This document shows, in pieces, positions 1 through 7,513 of a DNA stretch of 64,000 bases. The notes beneath the pieces are model-generated. The model worked only from the letters and a program-made list of their open reading frames with translations. It did not search any database and was not told the DNA's origin. The position numbers and the translations under genes are program-made. The DNA is taken from assembly GCF_017875765.1 (NCBI RefSeq), contig NZ_JAGGNA010000001.1:767001-831000 (forward strand). Reading direction: 5' to 3'. Each line of letters starts with the position of its first letter. The first letter of the stretch is position 1. The stretch is from Flavobacterium sp. CG_23.5 (GTDB lineage Bacteria > Bacteroidota > Bacteroidia > Flavobacteriales > Flavobacteriaceae).

Positions 1-181
1 AAGTAAATGTTTGGACATTTAAAGACAAACCCTAATTTATTAAAGCAAATGGAACTTTATTCAATATTTTAAAAAATAGTACTCAACATACTATATAAGA
101 GTACAAGTGAATAAATACTTTAATAATGAAATTTAGATTATTTTACCATTGATTTAAAATTTTTGAAACAATAGTAAAAAG

Positions 182-220
182 AGAAAGACTAACCGTTTTC
201 GATTAGTCTTTCTTTTTTTT
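182..220. terminator. Intrinsic terminator, usable on both strands
   Basis: An 11-bp perfect stem (182-192 with 203-213) around a 10-nt loop is followed by eight T on the plus strand, and a T-rich stretch also follows in the minus direction. It ends the minus-strand S1 gene and probably a plus-strand gene lying left of the window. Confidence 0.85.
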
Positions 221-1073
221 ATTCCTTAATTAAGTAGATTCCGTCTTCCTTAATCTCGATTAATTTCTCCCTGTACAAAGCGCCTATAGCCTTCTTGAAA
301 GTTTTCTTACTCATTTTGAGAACCGTTTTAATGTCTTCAGGATGTGAATTATCCGTTAAACGCAAGAAACCTCTACTGGCTCGCAATTCATCCAGAATTT
401 TCTCTGCGTTGGGTTCGATACTTTGATACCCCTGAACCTGCAATGCCACATCAATTTTATTATCAGGACGAATCGTTTTTATATAACCTCGCATTCTATC
501 ACCGGTACGAATCGCATCATCATAAACTTCATCTTTATACAACAATCCTTTGTGCTTCTCGTTGATGATAACGTTAATTCCTAATTCAGTGATATGGGAA
601 ACGATTAAATCTACTTCTTCCCCTTTTTCAACCGTTAAGTGATCATTTTTTAAAAACTGATTCAATTTACTTGAAGCCACCAAACGATTGGTTTTTTCGT
701 CCATATATAAGTAAACCAAGTAACGTTTTCCTTTTTCCATAGGACGTGCCTGCTCTTTAAACGGAACCAGAATGTCTTTTTCCATTCCCCAATCCATAAA
801 AGCACCAATTTGATTGATATAATTCACACGCAAAAGTGCAAATTCATTTAACAATATATAAGGTTCCAAAGTAGTGGCAACGGGTCTTTCTTCGTGATCC
901 AAATACACAAAAACAATAAGCTCCTCGCCTATTTCAAATTCGTTTGGCACGTATTTATTGGGTAAAAGTATGTCGTGAATTCCTTCAGGATCCGTTTCTG
1001 GTGTACCCAAAAACAATCCAACTTTAGTGTCACGTAATATGGTTAATGTATTGTATTTTCCTATTTCAATCAT
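219..1073 (-). CDS. CvfB-like S1 RNA-binding protein
   Basis: This 284-aa cytoplasmic protein matches the CvfB/YitL family, known as S1-domain RNA-binding proteins that affect virulence-gene expression in Firmicutes. The sequence shows three OB-fold-like segments (about residues 1-65, 70-135 and 150-215). The third has a typical S1 run (GEEVDLIVSHITELGINVII, then KGLLYKDEV). A winged-helix-like C-terminus follows at about 225-284 (LKMSKKTFKKAIGALYREKL). The length is normal for the family. The ATG at 1073 sits 22 nt from a good -7 box, which supports the start. The gene stands alone. The RNA-binding fold is a confident assignment; the physiological role in Bacteroidota is not known to me. Confidence 0.85.
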   Translation of the reverse strand: MIEIGKYNTLTILRDTKVGLFLGTPETDPEGIHDILLPNKYVPNEFEIGEELIVFVYLDHEERPVATTLEPYILLNEFALLRVNYINQIGAFMDWGMEKDILVPFKEQARPMEKGKRYLVYLYMDEKTNRLVASSKLNQFLKNDHLTVEKGEEVDLIVSHITELGINVIINEKHKGLLYKDEVYDDAIRTGDRMRGYIKTIRPDNKIDVALQVQGYQSIEPNAEKILDELRASRGFLRLTDNSHPEDIKTVLKMSKKTFKKAIGALYREKLIEIKEDGIYLIKE

Positions 1074-1094
1074 TTTCTTCTAATTTCTAAGGTG

Positions 1095-1102
1095 CAAAGG
1101 TA
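1095..1102 (-). promoter_or_regulatory. -7 promoter element of the S1 gene
   Basis: The minus strand reads TACCTTTG, a full match to the Bacteroidota -7 consensus TAnnTTTG. The expected transcript start is near 1088, giving a short leader before the ATG at 1073. Confidence 0.65.
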
Positions 1103-1174
1103 CGAAGTTTGAAAATAGTAAATTAAGAAACGTTCCACAAAAAAATAAAGCTTAAATCCGCCTAATTATTCTTT

Positions 1175-1290
1175 CTTAGGAGCACAAATTCCCGTTATTT
1201 TTCACGAGTTGTCCCGCTCTCCGCAGTATCTTTTGCATTTGCAAAAAGGCAAACACAAAAGGATACTCGCTCCCATCGGGGCTAGATTAG
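1175..1290. repeat. GC-rich structured intergenic element
   Basis: This stretch is much richer in G+C than the surrounding intergenic DNA. It contains an imperfect hairpin, AGTATC-TTTTG (1225-1235) against CAAAA-GGATACT (1256-1267), flanked by C-rich words (GTCCCGCTCTCCGC and CGCTCCCATCGGGGC). It has no ORF. From memory, very similar words (on the other strand, CCCCGATGGGAGCG...GGATAC...GCGGAGAGCGGGA) recur between genes in many Flavobacterium genomes, so it is probably a dispersed repeat. Only one copy is visible in this window, so the repeat status is inference. Confidence 0.5.
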
Positions 1291-1394
1291 AACGTTTTGT
1301 TTTTTTAGAATGATGAACTTTGAAAATATTGAATCTTCTAAGAATGAACAAATCCTAAAATTCAAATTCGCTCACAATTTCTTTTCTTTTTTAC

Positions 1395-1402
1395 TAACTT
1401 TG
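1395..1402 (+). promoter_or_regulatory. -7 promoter element of the M28 peptidase gene
   Basis: TAACTTTG matches TAnnTTTG and lies 21 nt upstream of the ATG at 1424. It falls inside the longer open frame that begins at 1310, which argues that the ATG at 1424 is the true start. Confidence 0.65.
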
Positions 1403-1423
1403 AAACAAACTAAAAACCTATTA

Positions 1424-2776
1424 ATGAAACCAACCTCAATTCTCTATTTATTCCTACTCTTATTATTATCTGCTACAACTTACGCTCAAATCACACTAAA
1501 TGATCCGGTAATAAAAAAAATGGTTACCGAAGTAAAAGCGGAAAATCTGGAAGCAACGATTCGCAAATTAGCTTCTTTTGGAACCCGACATACTTTAAGC
1601 GACACCAAAAGCAACACTAGAGGTATTGGCGCGGCACAACGCTGGGTAAAATCTGAATTTGATAAATATGCTTTAGAATCTGGCGGGAGGCTTTCCTCGA
1701 CCATCGATTATTTCATGATTAAAGCCGACGGAAAGCGAATTGCAATCGACAGCCAACTTGGCAATGTAATGGCAACATTAAAAGGTACTGACCCAACTGA
1801 CGATCGAGTATTAATCATAAGTGGACATTTGGATTCCCGTGCTACTGATGTTATGGACGCTAAATCTGATGCTCCCGGTGCTAATGACGATGCTTCAGGA
1901 GTAGCCGCAATGATGGAACTAACAAGAATTATGAGCAAAAGAGAATTTCCTTTTACCTTAATTTTCGTGGCAGTAACAGGAGAAGAACAAGGATTATATG
2001 GTGCCAAACATTTAGCCGATATTGCTAAAGAATCCAAGTGGAATGTTATTGCGATGATCAACAACGATATGATTGGCAATAGCTTATCTAGCGGTACCAA
2101 TTTAAGAGACAATACTAAAGTTCGCGTTTTCAGCGAAACAATTCCTTATCTGGAAACGGAATCCGAAGCTAAAATGCGCAAAGCTACAAACCGCGATAAC
2201 GACAGTCCTTCAAGACAACTAGCCCGTTACATCAAAACAATTACCAATCAATACGTGGACCAATTAGACATAAATTTAGTATACAGAAATGACCGATTTT
2301 TACGTGGAGGCGATCACACTCCTTTTAGTCAAAATGGATTTACTGCTATTCGTTTTTGTGAAAGGAATGAAAATTACAATCAACAACATCAAAATCTGAG
2401 AACAGAAAATAACATAAAATACGGTGATCTTCCTGAATTCATGGATTTTGATTATTTGAGAAAAATAACATGTTCGAACTTGGCTACTTTCACTAATTTA
2501 GCGTGGTCACCAAAAGCTCCAGCAAACGCAGGAATCGAAGTGAAAGAACTTACTAATTCTTCAGTTTTAGTTTGGACAGCTCCAGAGGGGAAAGCAGTCT
2601 ATGGTTATAACATTCTTATCAGAGAAACAGCAGCCTCACATTGGGAAAAAACAATTTTTGTTAAAGATATAAAAGCCGAAATCCCTTATTCTAAAGACAA
2701 TTATTTCTTCGCCATACAATCAACTGATGAATTAGGACATTCCAGTTTACCGGTTTTCCCTTTGCCAATTCGCTAA
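1424..2776 (+). CDS. Secreted M28 family zinc metallopeptidase
   Basis: The product is a 450-aa exported aminopeptidase-like enzyme of family M28 (two co-catalytic zinc ions). The frame is open from 1310, but the ATG at 1424 gives a clean signal peptide (MKPTSILYLFLLLLLSATTY, cleavage near AQ) and follows a promoter. Expected metal and catalytic residues are visible: SGHLDS (about 131), GANDDASG (about 152), TGEEQG (about 186), NNDMIGN (about 212) and GGDHTPF (about 296). The last ~85 residues look like a fibronectin-III-type domain (VWTAPEGKAVYGYNILIRE). There is no type IX secretion C-terminal domain, so it is probably periplasmic or released by another route. The peptide substrate is unknown. 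The gene is monocistronic and ends at a strong terminator. Confidence 0.88.
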   Translation: MKPTSILYLFLLLLLSATTYAQITLNDPVIKKMVTEVKAENLEATIRKLASFGTRHTLSDTKSNTRGIGAAQRWVKSEFDKYALESGGRLSSTIDYFMIKADGKRIAIDSQLGNVMATLKGTDPTDDRVLIISGHLDSRATDVMDAKSDAPGANDDASGVAAMMELTRIMSKREFPFTLIFVAVTGEEQGLYGAKHLADIAKESKWNVIAMINNDMIGNSLSSGTNLRDNTKVRVFSETIPYLETESEAKMRKATNRDNDSPSRQLARYIKTITNQYVDQLDINLVYRNDRFLRGGDHTPFSQNGFTAIRFCERNENYNQQHQNLRTENNIKYGDLPEFMDFDYLRKITCSNLATFTNLAWSPKAPANAGIEVKELTNSSVLVWTAPEGKAVYGYNILIRETAASHWEKTIFVKDIKAEIPYSKDNYFFAIQSTDELGHSSLPVFPLPIR

Positions 2777-2796
2777 CAAAAAAACTAGTCCATAAA

Positions 2797-2824
2797 AAAA
2801 GCGTTCGCCTAGGCGAACGCTTTT
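2797..2824. terminator. Bidirectional terminator between convergent genes
   Basis: The region is a perfect palindrome: GCGTTCGCCT/AGGCGAACGC at 2801-2820, extended by AAAA on the left and TTTT on the right. It separates the M28 gene from the convergent DUF2853 gene. Confidence 0.9.
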
Positions 2825-2843
2825 CTATTTTTATGATGTGGGA

Positions 2844-3185
2844 TTAATTATAAACACTCTCTTTTTTAAAGTGAACTGTCAATAAATAATAAATCACTGC
2901 TCTATATTTATTTTTGTTGGAACGACCATATTTTTCCATCACAGCATCAATTCCAGCATCTAAATTAGTTCCATCAGCAAGTCCTAACTTCTTGATTAGA
3001 AAATTATTTTTAACTGTATCCAGTTCTGATTGTTGGCTTCCGGCAACAGTCGCTGAATCGGCATTGTAAATGGAGGGACCGCAGCCAATAGTTACTTTAG
3101 TCAATAAATCCATGTTTGGACTAACACCGCATTTGTCTTTCAAATCGGCAGCATACTTCACAATTAATTCATCTCTTGCACTCAT
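2844..3185 (-). CDS. DUF2853 family protein
   Basis: This 113-aa soluble protein matches the DUF2853 family of small proteins common in Bacteroidota and Proteobacteria, whose function is unknown. The sequence begins MSARDELIVKYAADLKDKCG and ends with a helical segment (KYRAVIYYLLTVHFKKESVY). There is no signal peptide or membrane segment. It has its own -7 box 43 nt upstream and a terminator downstream, so it is monocistronic. The family assignment rests on recalled sequence pattern; nothing in the context suggests a role. Confidence 0.75.
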   Translation of the reverse strand: MSARDELIVKYAADLKDKCGVSPNMDLLTKVTIGCGPSIYNADSATVAGSQQSELDTVKNNFLIKKLGLADGTNLDAGIDAVMEKYGRSNKNKYRAVIYYLLTVHFKKESVYN

Positions 3186-3227
3186 AAATAAAAGTTTAAT
3201 ATTTGATTATTTTTTTTATAACTCTCT

Positions 3228-3235
3228 CAAATTTA
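3228..3235 (-). promoter_or_regulatory. -7 promoter element of the DUF2853 gene
   Basis: The minus strand reads TAAATTTG (consensus TAnnTTTG). A transcript would start near 3221, giving a leader of about 35 nt. Confidence 0.6.
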
Positions 3236-3274
3236 AACAATTAATCATATCTTTTAACAAATATTTAAAAAAAA

Positions 3275-4936
3275 CTAAACCAATTCTTTAAAATACTGCA
3301 ACAAAATACTATCGTTTTGTAATGTAGGCGTAAAAATCTCCAAAATATTTGGTTTCTCATTATGACTATACAAAGCATTTAAACCCTTTGCCAGACTTGC
3401 TTCATTACTTGCAATAGAATAATCAAAACCATACATTTTTGACAAATGTTCGGCAGTCAAGCAATGAGAAGTTTCGAAAAAAGTATTAAAAACAGGAGTT
3501 TCTTCATGCCCAGGCAAAATCCTAAAAATTCCGCCGCCCCCATTATTAATCAAAATAATCTTGAAATTCTTTGGAATGTATTGGTTCCAAAGTGCATTGC
3601 TGTCATATAAAAAACCAATATCTCCAGTGATGAAAATAGTTTGTTTTTCATTGGCGACAGCCGCACCAATAGCGGTCGAGGTACTTCCATCTATTCCGCT
3701 GGTACCGCGATTGCAATACACTTCAATGGAAGGATCAATATCGATTAATTGGGCATAGCGAATGGCAGAGCTGTTACTAATTTGCAAATGACTATTTTTA
3801 GGTAAGCTTTTAATTACCTTTTCAAAAACCACAAAATCTGAAAAAGGAATTTTGGACAAATAAATTTCATGTTTCTCTTTACGCAACTTATTTACGGCAT
3901 CCATTTTACTGAAATAATCACTTTTTATTCCTTTTGTCAAAGGTAAAAAAGCTTCAAAGAAAGAATTCGGATTAACATTAAAATGCTTTGTCAATGCTCC
4001 AAAAGTGTCATATGCTCTCAAAGTATCAATGTGCCAATGGTGTTGGGGTTTGTACTTTCGCAAAAAAGCTTTGATACGTTTAGAAACGATCATTCCACCA
4101 AAAGTCACCAGTATTTCCGGACGAAAAGTCTCAAAATCATCATTAGTGAAAGGCGTAATTATCGTATCAATATTATTTATAAAAGAAGGATGATGTAAAT
4201 TGGATGTGGTTTCTGTCATCACCAACACTGACTCGTCTTCCGCTAGAAAATTAAGTGTTTTATCACTAATTTCATCGGGTTCATTCACGCCAACTAAAAT
4301 CATTTTTCGAGTTGAATTATTCCAAATTTTGACAAATTCAGATAAATCTTCAATTGCAGGCATTGGATTTAAATTTGCAAAAGCATTCACCATTATATCG
4401 ATAGAAAGTTCTGAAACCGTTTCGTATAAAGGCTCTTCAAAAGGTGCATTGATGTGAACCGGTCCCTTTTTATTCAAAGCAATATCAATCGCTTGGTTTA
4501 TTTTATAATCATTTTCTTTGGAGACGGCTTCGTTTAAATTGGCATTATACAACGAATGGTTGGCAAATACATCTTCCTGACGAATCGTTTGCCCATCACC
4601 AATATCTATCTTGCTTTGCGGTCTATCTGCAGAAATCACAATCAAAGGGATTTGGCTGTAAAATGCTTCTGCAAAAGCAGGATAATAATTCAGTAATGCA
4701 GAACCAGATGTACAAACCAAAGCCACGGGTTGTTTGGTTTGTTGTGCAATTCCGAGTGCAAAAAAAGCGGCACAACGCTCATCGGCAATACTGTAGCATT
4801 GAAAAGCGGGATTGTTTACAAAACCTATTGTCAAGGGAGCATTTCGTGAACCCGGAGAAATTATGATGGTGGTGATTCCTTTGGCTAAACAAATCTGAAT
4901 AATGCTTTGTGCTAAAGGTATTTTGGGGTAAATCAT
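3275..4936 (-). CDS. menD: SEPHCHC synthase MenD (menaquinone biosynthesis)
   Basis: MenD is the ThDP- and Mg-dependent enzyme that adds the succinic semialdehyde unit from 2-oxoglutarate to isochorismate, the first committed step of menaquinone synthesis. The 553 aa match the usual family length. Visible signatures are SPGSRNAPL (about residues 28-36), a pyrimidine-domain stretch TSGSALLNYYPAFAEAFYSQ (about 73-92), and the ThDP/Mg motif GDIGFLYDSNALW...NNGGGGIF (about 440-470). The ATG at 4936 lies 20 nt after a good -7 box. No other men gene is in the window, so the pathway is split around the chromosome. Its product feeds the respiratory chain that the cytochrome maturation gene further on also serves. 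Confidence 0.95.
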   Translation of the reverse strand: MIYPKIPLAQSIIQICLAKGITTIIISPGSRNAPLTIGFVNNPAFQCYSIADERCAAFFALGIAQQTKQPVALVCTSGSALLNYYPAFAEAFYSQIPLIVISADRPQSKIDIGDGQTIRQEDVFANHSLYNANLNEAVSKENDYKINQAIDIALNKKGPVHINAPFEEPLYETVSELSIDIMVNAFANLNPMPAIEDLSEFVKIWNNSTRKMILVGVNEPDEISDKTLNFLAEDESVLVMTETTSNLHHPSFINNIDTIITPFTNDDFETFRPEILVTFGGMIVSKRIKAFLRKYKPQHHWHIDTLRAYDTFGALTKHFNVNPNSFFEAFLPLTKGIKSDYFSKMDAVNKLRKEKHEIYLSKIPFSDFVVFEKVIKSLPKNSHLQISNSSAIRYAQLIDIDPSIEVYCNRGTSGIDGSTSTAIGAAVANEKQTIFITGDIGFLYDSNALWNQYIPKNFKIILINNGGGGIFRILPGHEETPVFNTFFETSHCLTAEHLSKMYGFDYSIASNEASLAKGLNALYSHNEKPNILEIFTPTLQNDSILLQYFKELV

Positions 4937-4955
4937 TTGTCTGTTTTTCTGATTA

Positions 4956-4963
4956 CAAAGTTA
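4956..4963 (-). promoter_or_regulatory. -7 promoter element of menD
   Basis: The minus strand reads TAACTTTG. It is back to back with the plus-strand -7 box at 5007-5014 of the acetyltransferase gene. Confidence 0.6.
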
Positions 4964-5006
4964 CAAAGTTGTAACTCTTTTTCCGGTAGTTTCAGTTGAT
5001 TTTTCT

Positions 5007-5014
5007 TAATTTTG
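5007..5014 (+). promoter_or_regulatory. -7 promoter element of the GNAT gene
   Basis: TAATTTTG matches TAnnTTTG and lies 17 nt before the ATG at 5032. It supports that start over the longer frame from 4996, which would begin upstream of the box. Confidence 0.6.
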
Positions 5015-5031
5015 GAGTAAAATCTTTTATA

Positions 5032-5529
5032 ATGGAAATTAAAATAAGACCGGCCGTTTTTGCTGATATAGATACAATATTGGAAATTGTGAATCATCAA
5101 ATACTTCACAGCACCTCTAATTATGATTATGAGCCGCACGATTTTGAAACACAAAAATCGTGGTTTGAAGAAAAAATGAAGAAAAATCAGCCAGTAATTG
5201 TCGCTGAATTTGAAAACGGGACTATTGGATATGCTACCTATGGTACTTTTAGAGAAAAAAATGGTTATCAATACACCATCGAACATTCCGTTTATGTTGC
5301 ACAAGAATTTATAGGAAAAGGTATTGGAAAACTACTATTAGCCGAACTCATTCAATTGGCAAAAGAGCAAGGATATCATGTTATGATTGGCGCAGTTGAT
5401 GCTGATAATTCAGGAAGTATTACTTTTCATGAAAAATTTGGTTTTAAAGTGGTGGGCACTATTCGAGAAGTAGGCTACAAATTTGATCATTGGCTTGATT
5501 TGGTTTTTATGCAGTTGATTTTAGAATAA
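5032..5529 (+). CDS. GNAT family N-acetyltransferase (Pat-like)
   Basis: This 165-aa cytoplasmic acetyl-CoA-dependent N-acetyltransferase most resembles the phosphinothricin acetyltransferase (Pat/Bar) branch of GNAT. N-terminal IRPAVFADIDTILEIVN is the alpha1 region. VYVAQEFIGKGIGKLLL (about residues 87-103) is the acetyl-CoA pyrophosphate loop (Q/RxxGxG/A). FHEKFGFKVVGTIREVGYK (about 135-153) is the motif B end typical of Pat proteins. The substrate is unknown; members acetylate methionine sulfone or similar amino-acid analogues. The gene is monocistronic between menD (divergent) and the Dus gene. Confidence 0.85.
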   Translation: MEIKIRPAVFADIDTILEIVNHQILHSTSNYDYEPHDFETQKSWFEEKMKKNQPVIVAEFENGTIGYATYGTFREKNGYQYTIEHSVYVAQEFIGKGIGKLLLAELIQLAKEQGYHVMIGAVDADNSGSITFHEKFGFKVVGTIREVGYKFDHWLDLVFMQLILE

Positions 5530-5614
5530 GTGAATTTGTACTACAATTTGGTTCGTCTTTTATAATATGTTTGACTTTAAAAACTTTATAACTTTAAGAC
5601 TTGCGACTTTATAG

Positions 5615-5622
5615 TATATTTG
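5615..5622 (+). promoter_or_regulatory. -7 promoter element of the dus gene
   Basis: TATATTTG matches TAnnTTTG and ends 16 nt before the ATG at 5639, so the leader would be very short (about 10 nt). Confidence 0.6.
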
Positions 5623-5638
5623 CACAACTAAAAATTTC

Positions 5639-6589
5639 ATGGACTATACCTTACTTTCATCGCCTTTACAGGGATTTACTGACTTTCGTTTTAGAAATGC
5701 GCAAAACAAACTTTTTGGCGGAATTGATACTTTTTACTCGCCATACATTCGGTTGAACGGAAAAATGGTTATTAAACCTTCTTATGAACGAGATCTACTT
5801 CCTGAAAATAATCTTGATTTAGAGATCATTCCACAAGTAATAACAAATGATGCTGATGAATTTTTATTTGTGGCTAAGTATGTTCGAGAATTGGGTTACA
5901 AGGAATTAAACTGGAATTTAGGGTGTCCTTATCCTATGGTTACAAAATCTGGTATGGGTTCCGGCTTGATCAGTAATCCGGAAAAAATCAACCATATCCT
6001 TCATAGAGCCCACACAGAATCGGATATTATTGTGTCTATGAAAATGCGTTTGGGATATGAAAACAGTGAAGAAATTCTTGATGTTTTGCCTATTTTAGAT
6101 ACCTATCCAATTAAAAATATTGCCATACACGCGCGCATTGGGAAACAACTTTATAAAGGTGGTGTAAACTTAGATGCGTTCCAACTATGCATTGATAATA
6201 CCAAGCACAAACTGTATTACAATGGAGATATCACTTCAGTGGCTAAGTTTCAGGAAATGCAAGCACGTTTTCCTTCTATAGACCACTGGATGATTGGCCG
6301 AGGATTAATTTCGGATCCATTTTTACCGAGTATGATAAAGAATAACACAACGGAATATCCAACCGACAAAATGGAATTATTCAGTGCGTTTCACGATACT
6401 TTGTATGCTATTTATAGTGAATCCCTTTCTGGTTCGACACATATTTTATTAAAAATGTATCATTTATGGGAATACTTTTCGGCTACATTTTCAAATCCTC
6501 ATAAGGTTTTGAAAAAAATAAAAAAAGCGCAAAGTATTCGGAATTATGAAGCGGCAGTTGTGGAGATTTTCAAAAACGAAAAATTCTAA
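5639..6589 (+). CDS. tRNA-dihydrouridine synthase
   Basis: This 316-aa FMN enzyme reduces specific uridines of tRNA to dihydrouridine using NADPH. The TIM-barrel start SPLQGFTDFRFRN, the catalytic-cysteine motif NWNLGCPYP (about residues 96-104, Cys about 101), the following TKSGMGSGL, and MKMRLGYE and IHARIGKQLYKG (FMN phosphate/tRNA loop) are all present. The conserved MIGRGLISDPFL sits near 220. The sequence is closest to the DusC-like short branch, so U16 of the D-loop is a plausible target, but the subgroup is inference. It is monocistronic with its own promoter and a hairpin downstream. Confidence 0.92.
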   Translation: MDYTLLSSPLQGFTDFRFRNAQNKLFGGIDTFYSPYIRLNGKMVIKPSYERDLLPENNLDLEIIPQVITNDADEFLFVAKYVRELGYKELNWNLGCPYPMVTKSGMGSGLISNPEKINHILHRAHTESDIIVSMKMRLGYENSEEILDVLPILDTYPIKNIAIHARIGKQLYKGGVNLDAFQLCIDNTKHKLYYNGDITSVAKFQEMQARFPSIDHWMIGRGLISDPFLPSMIKNNTTEYPTDKMELFSAFHDTLYAIYSESLSGSTHILLKMYHLWEYFSATFSNPHKVLKKIKKAQSIRNYEAAVVEIFKNEKF

Positions 6590-6700
6590 AGAGAAAAATA
6601 AACCATTAAGAAATTAAGAATAATTAAGCAATAAGTTCCAAGGATACTTAATTTCTTATTGGTTATAATTTGGAATGTATTCAATTCTTACTTAATCTGT

Positions 6701-6737
6701 AAAAAAAATGAGAGTCTCATTTGACTGAGAATCTCAT
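6701..6737. terminator. Hairpin between dus and the peroxidase gene
   Basis: A 12-bp stem with one mismatch (6708-6719 with 6726-6737) and a 6-nt loop is preceded by eight A. For the minus-strand peroxidase gene the A run reads as a U tract, so termination is best in that direction. For the plus-strand dus gene it is only a hairpin. Confidence 0.65.
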
Positions 6738-6782
6738 TTAGATTGTTTACTTTCAAAAAATTAGCAAATTAGCGGTAGTAAA

Positions 6783-7370
6783 TTATGCTTTAATCCAGTT
6801 TATCACTTCAGGATCTGTTACTAATGTTCTTGGTGCAATCACTTTTTCCAATTCTCCTTTTTCGTTAATCAGGTATTTTTGAAAATTCCATTCCACAGTT
6901 GAATCTTGCAATCCGTTTTTAGATTTTTGAGTCAAAAACTGATAGATGGCAGCCATATCATTTCCGTTTACAGAAACTTTGTCCATCATAGGAAAAGTCA
7001 CTCCATAATTCAATTGACAAAAACTAGCAATTTCTTCATTCGTTCCTGGCTCTTGTGACGCAAAATTATTCGCCGGAAAACCCACAATCACCAATCCTTT
7101 GTCTTTGTATTCTTTATAAACTGCTTCAAGATCTTTGTACTGTGGCGTCAATCCACATTTTGAAGCGGTATTTACAATCATGATTTTTTTTCCTTTTAAA
7201 GAAGCAAAATCAAAACTTTTTCCTGATAAATCTTCAACTTTGAACTGATAAATAGTTTCTTTAGCTACTAGTGGTGTACTCATTTTGGTTTCAGATTTTT
7301 GAAGTTTTGCCTGATTTTTACAGCTGAACAATAATAAAGCACAGCTGGCAATCAATAATACATTTTTCAT
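6783..7370 (-). CDS. Glutathione peroxidase family lipoprotein
   Basis: This 195-aa thiol peroxidase of the GPx family reduces hydroperoxides. The start is placed at the ATG at 7370 (nine codons inside the open frame) because it gives a clean lipoprotein signal, MKNVLLIASCALLLFSCK, with the lipobox cysteine at 17. The protein should therefore sit in the envelope. The peroxidatic site uses Cys, not Sec (NTASKCGLTPQY, about residue 70), and WNFQKYLI supplies the Trp and Asn of the active site. The usual catalytic Gln of FPCNQF is Asn here (FPANNF). Bacteroidota generally lack glutathione, so thioredoxin or bacillithiol (bshA lies 18 kb away) is the likely reductant; that is inference. Confidence 0.9.
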   Translation of the reverse strand: MKNVLLIASCALLLFSCKNQAKLQKSETKMSTPLVAKETIYQFKVEDLSGKSFDFASLKGKKIMIVNTASKCGLTPQYKDLEAVYKEYKDKGLVIVGFPANNFASQEPGTNEEIASFCQLNYGVTFPMMDKVSVNGNDMAAIYQFLTQKSKNGLQDSTVEWNFQKYLINEKGELEKVIAPRTLVTDPEVINWIKA

Positions 7371-7448
7371 AATTATATTTTTTATAAAATTAAACATTTA
7401 TTTGTCTCATTAAAATTTATTTTGGTTAAACAGAAGTTAAATAAAAAA

Positions 7449-7483
7449 GGAAGCTTAGCGACAAACATCAACGCTAAGCTTCC
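7449..7483 (-). terminator. Intrinsic terminator of the TPR-TonB transcript
   Basis: A perfect 12-bp stem (7449-7460 with 7472-7483) with an 11-nt loop is followed on the minus strand by a run of T. It lies just beyond the stop of the TonB receptor gene at 7514. Confidence 0.88.
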
Positions 7484-7513
7484 AAACAAATAAACAACAA
7501 ACTAATTCTGTAA

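Noticed and set aside
26..181. Possible gene at the left edge
   Set aside because: No open frame with coding character; only A+T-rich sequence before the terminator at 182.
5199..5304. Minus-strand open frame (4933-5304) crossing the menD-GNAT gap
   Set aside because: It overlaps two promoters and the GNAT gene, has no family features, and is a shadow of the acetyltransferase frame.
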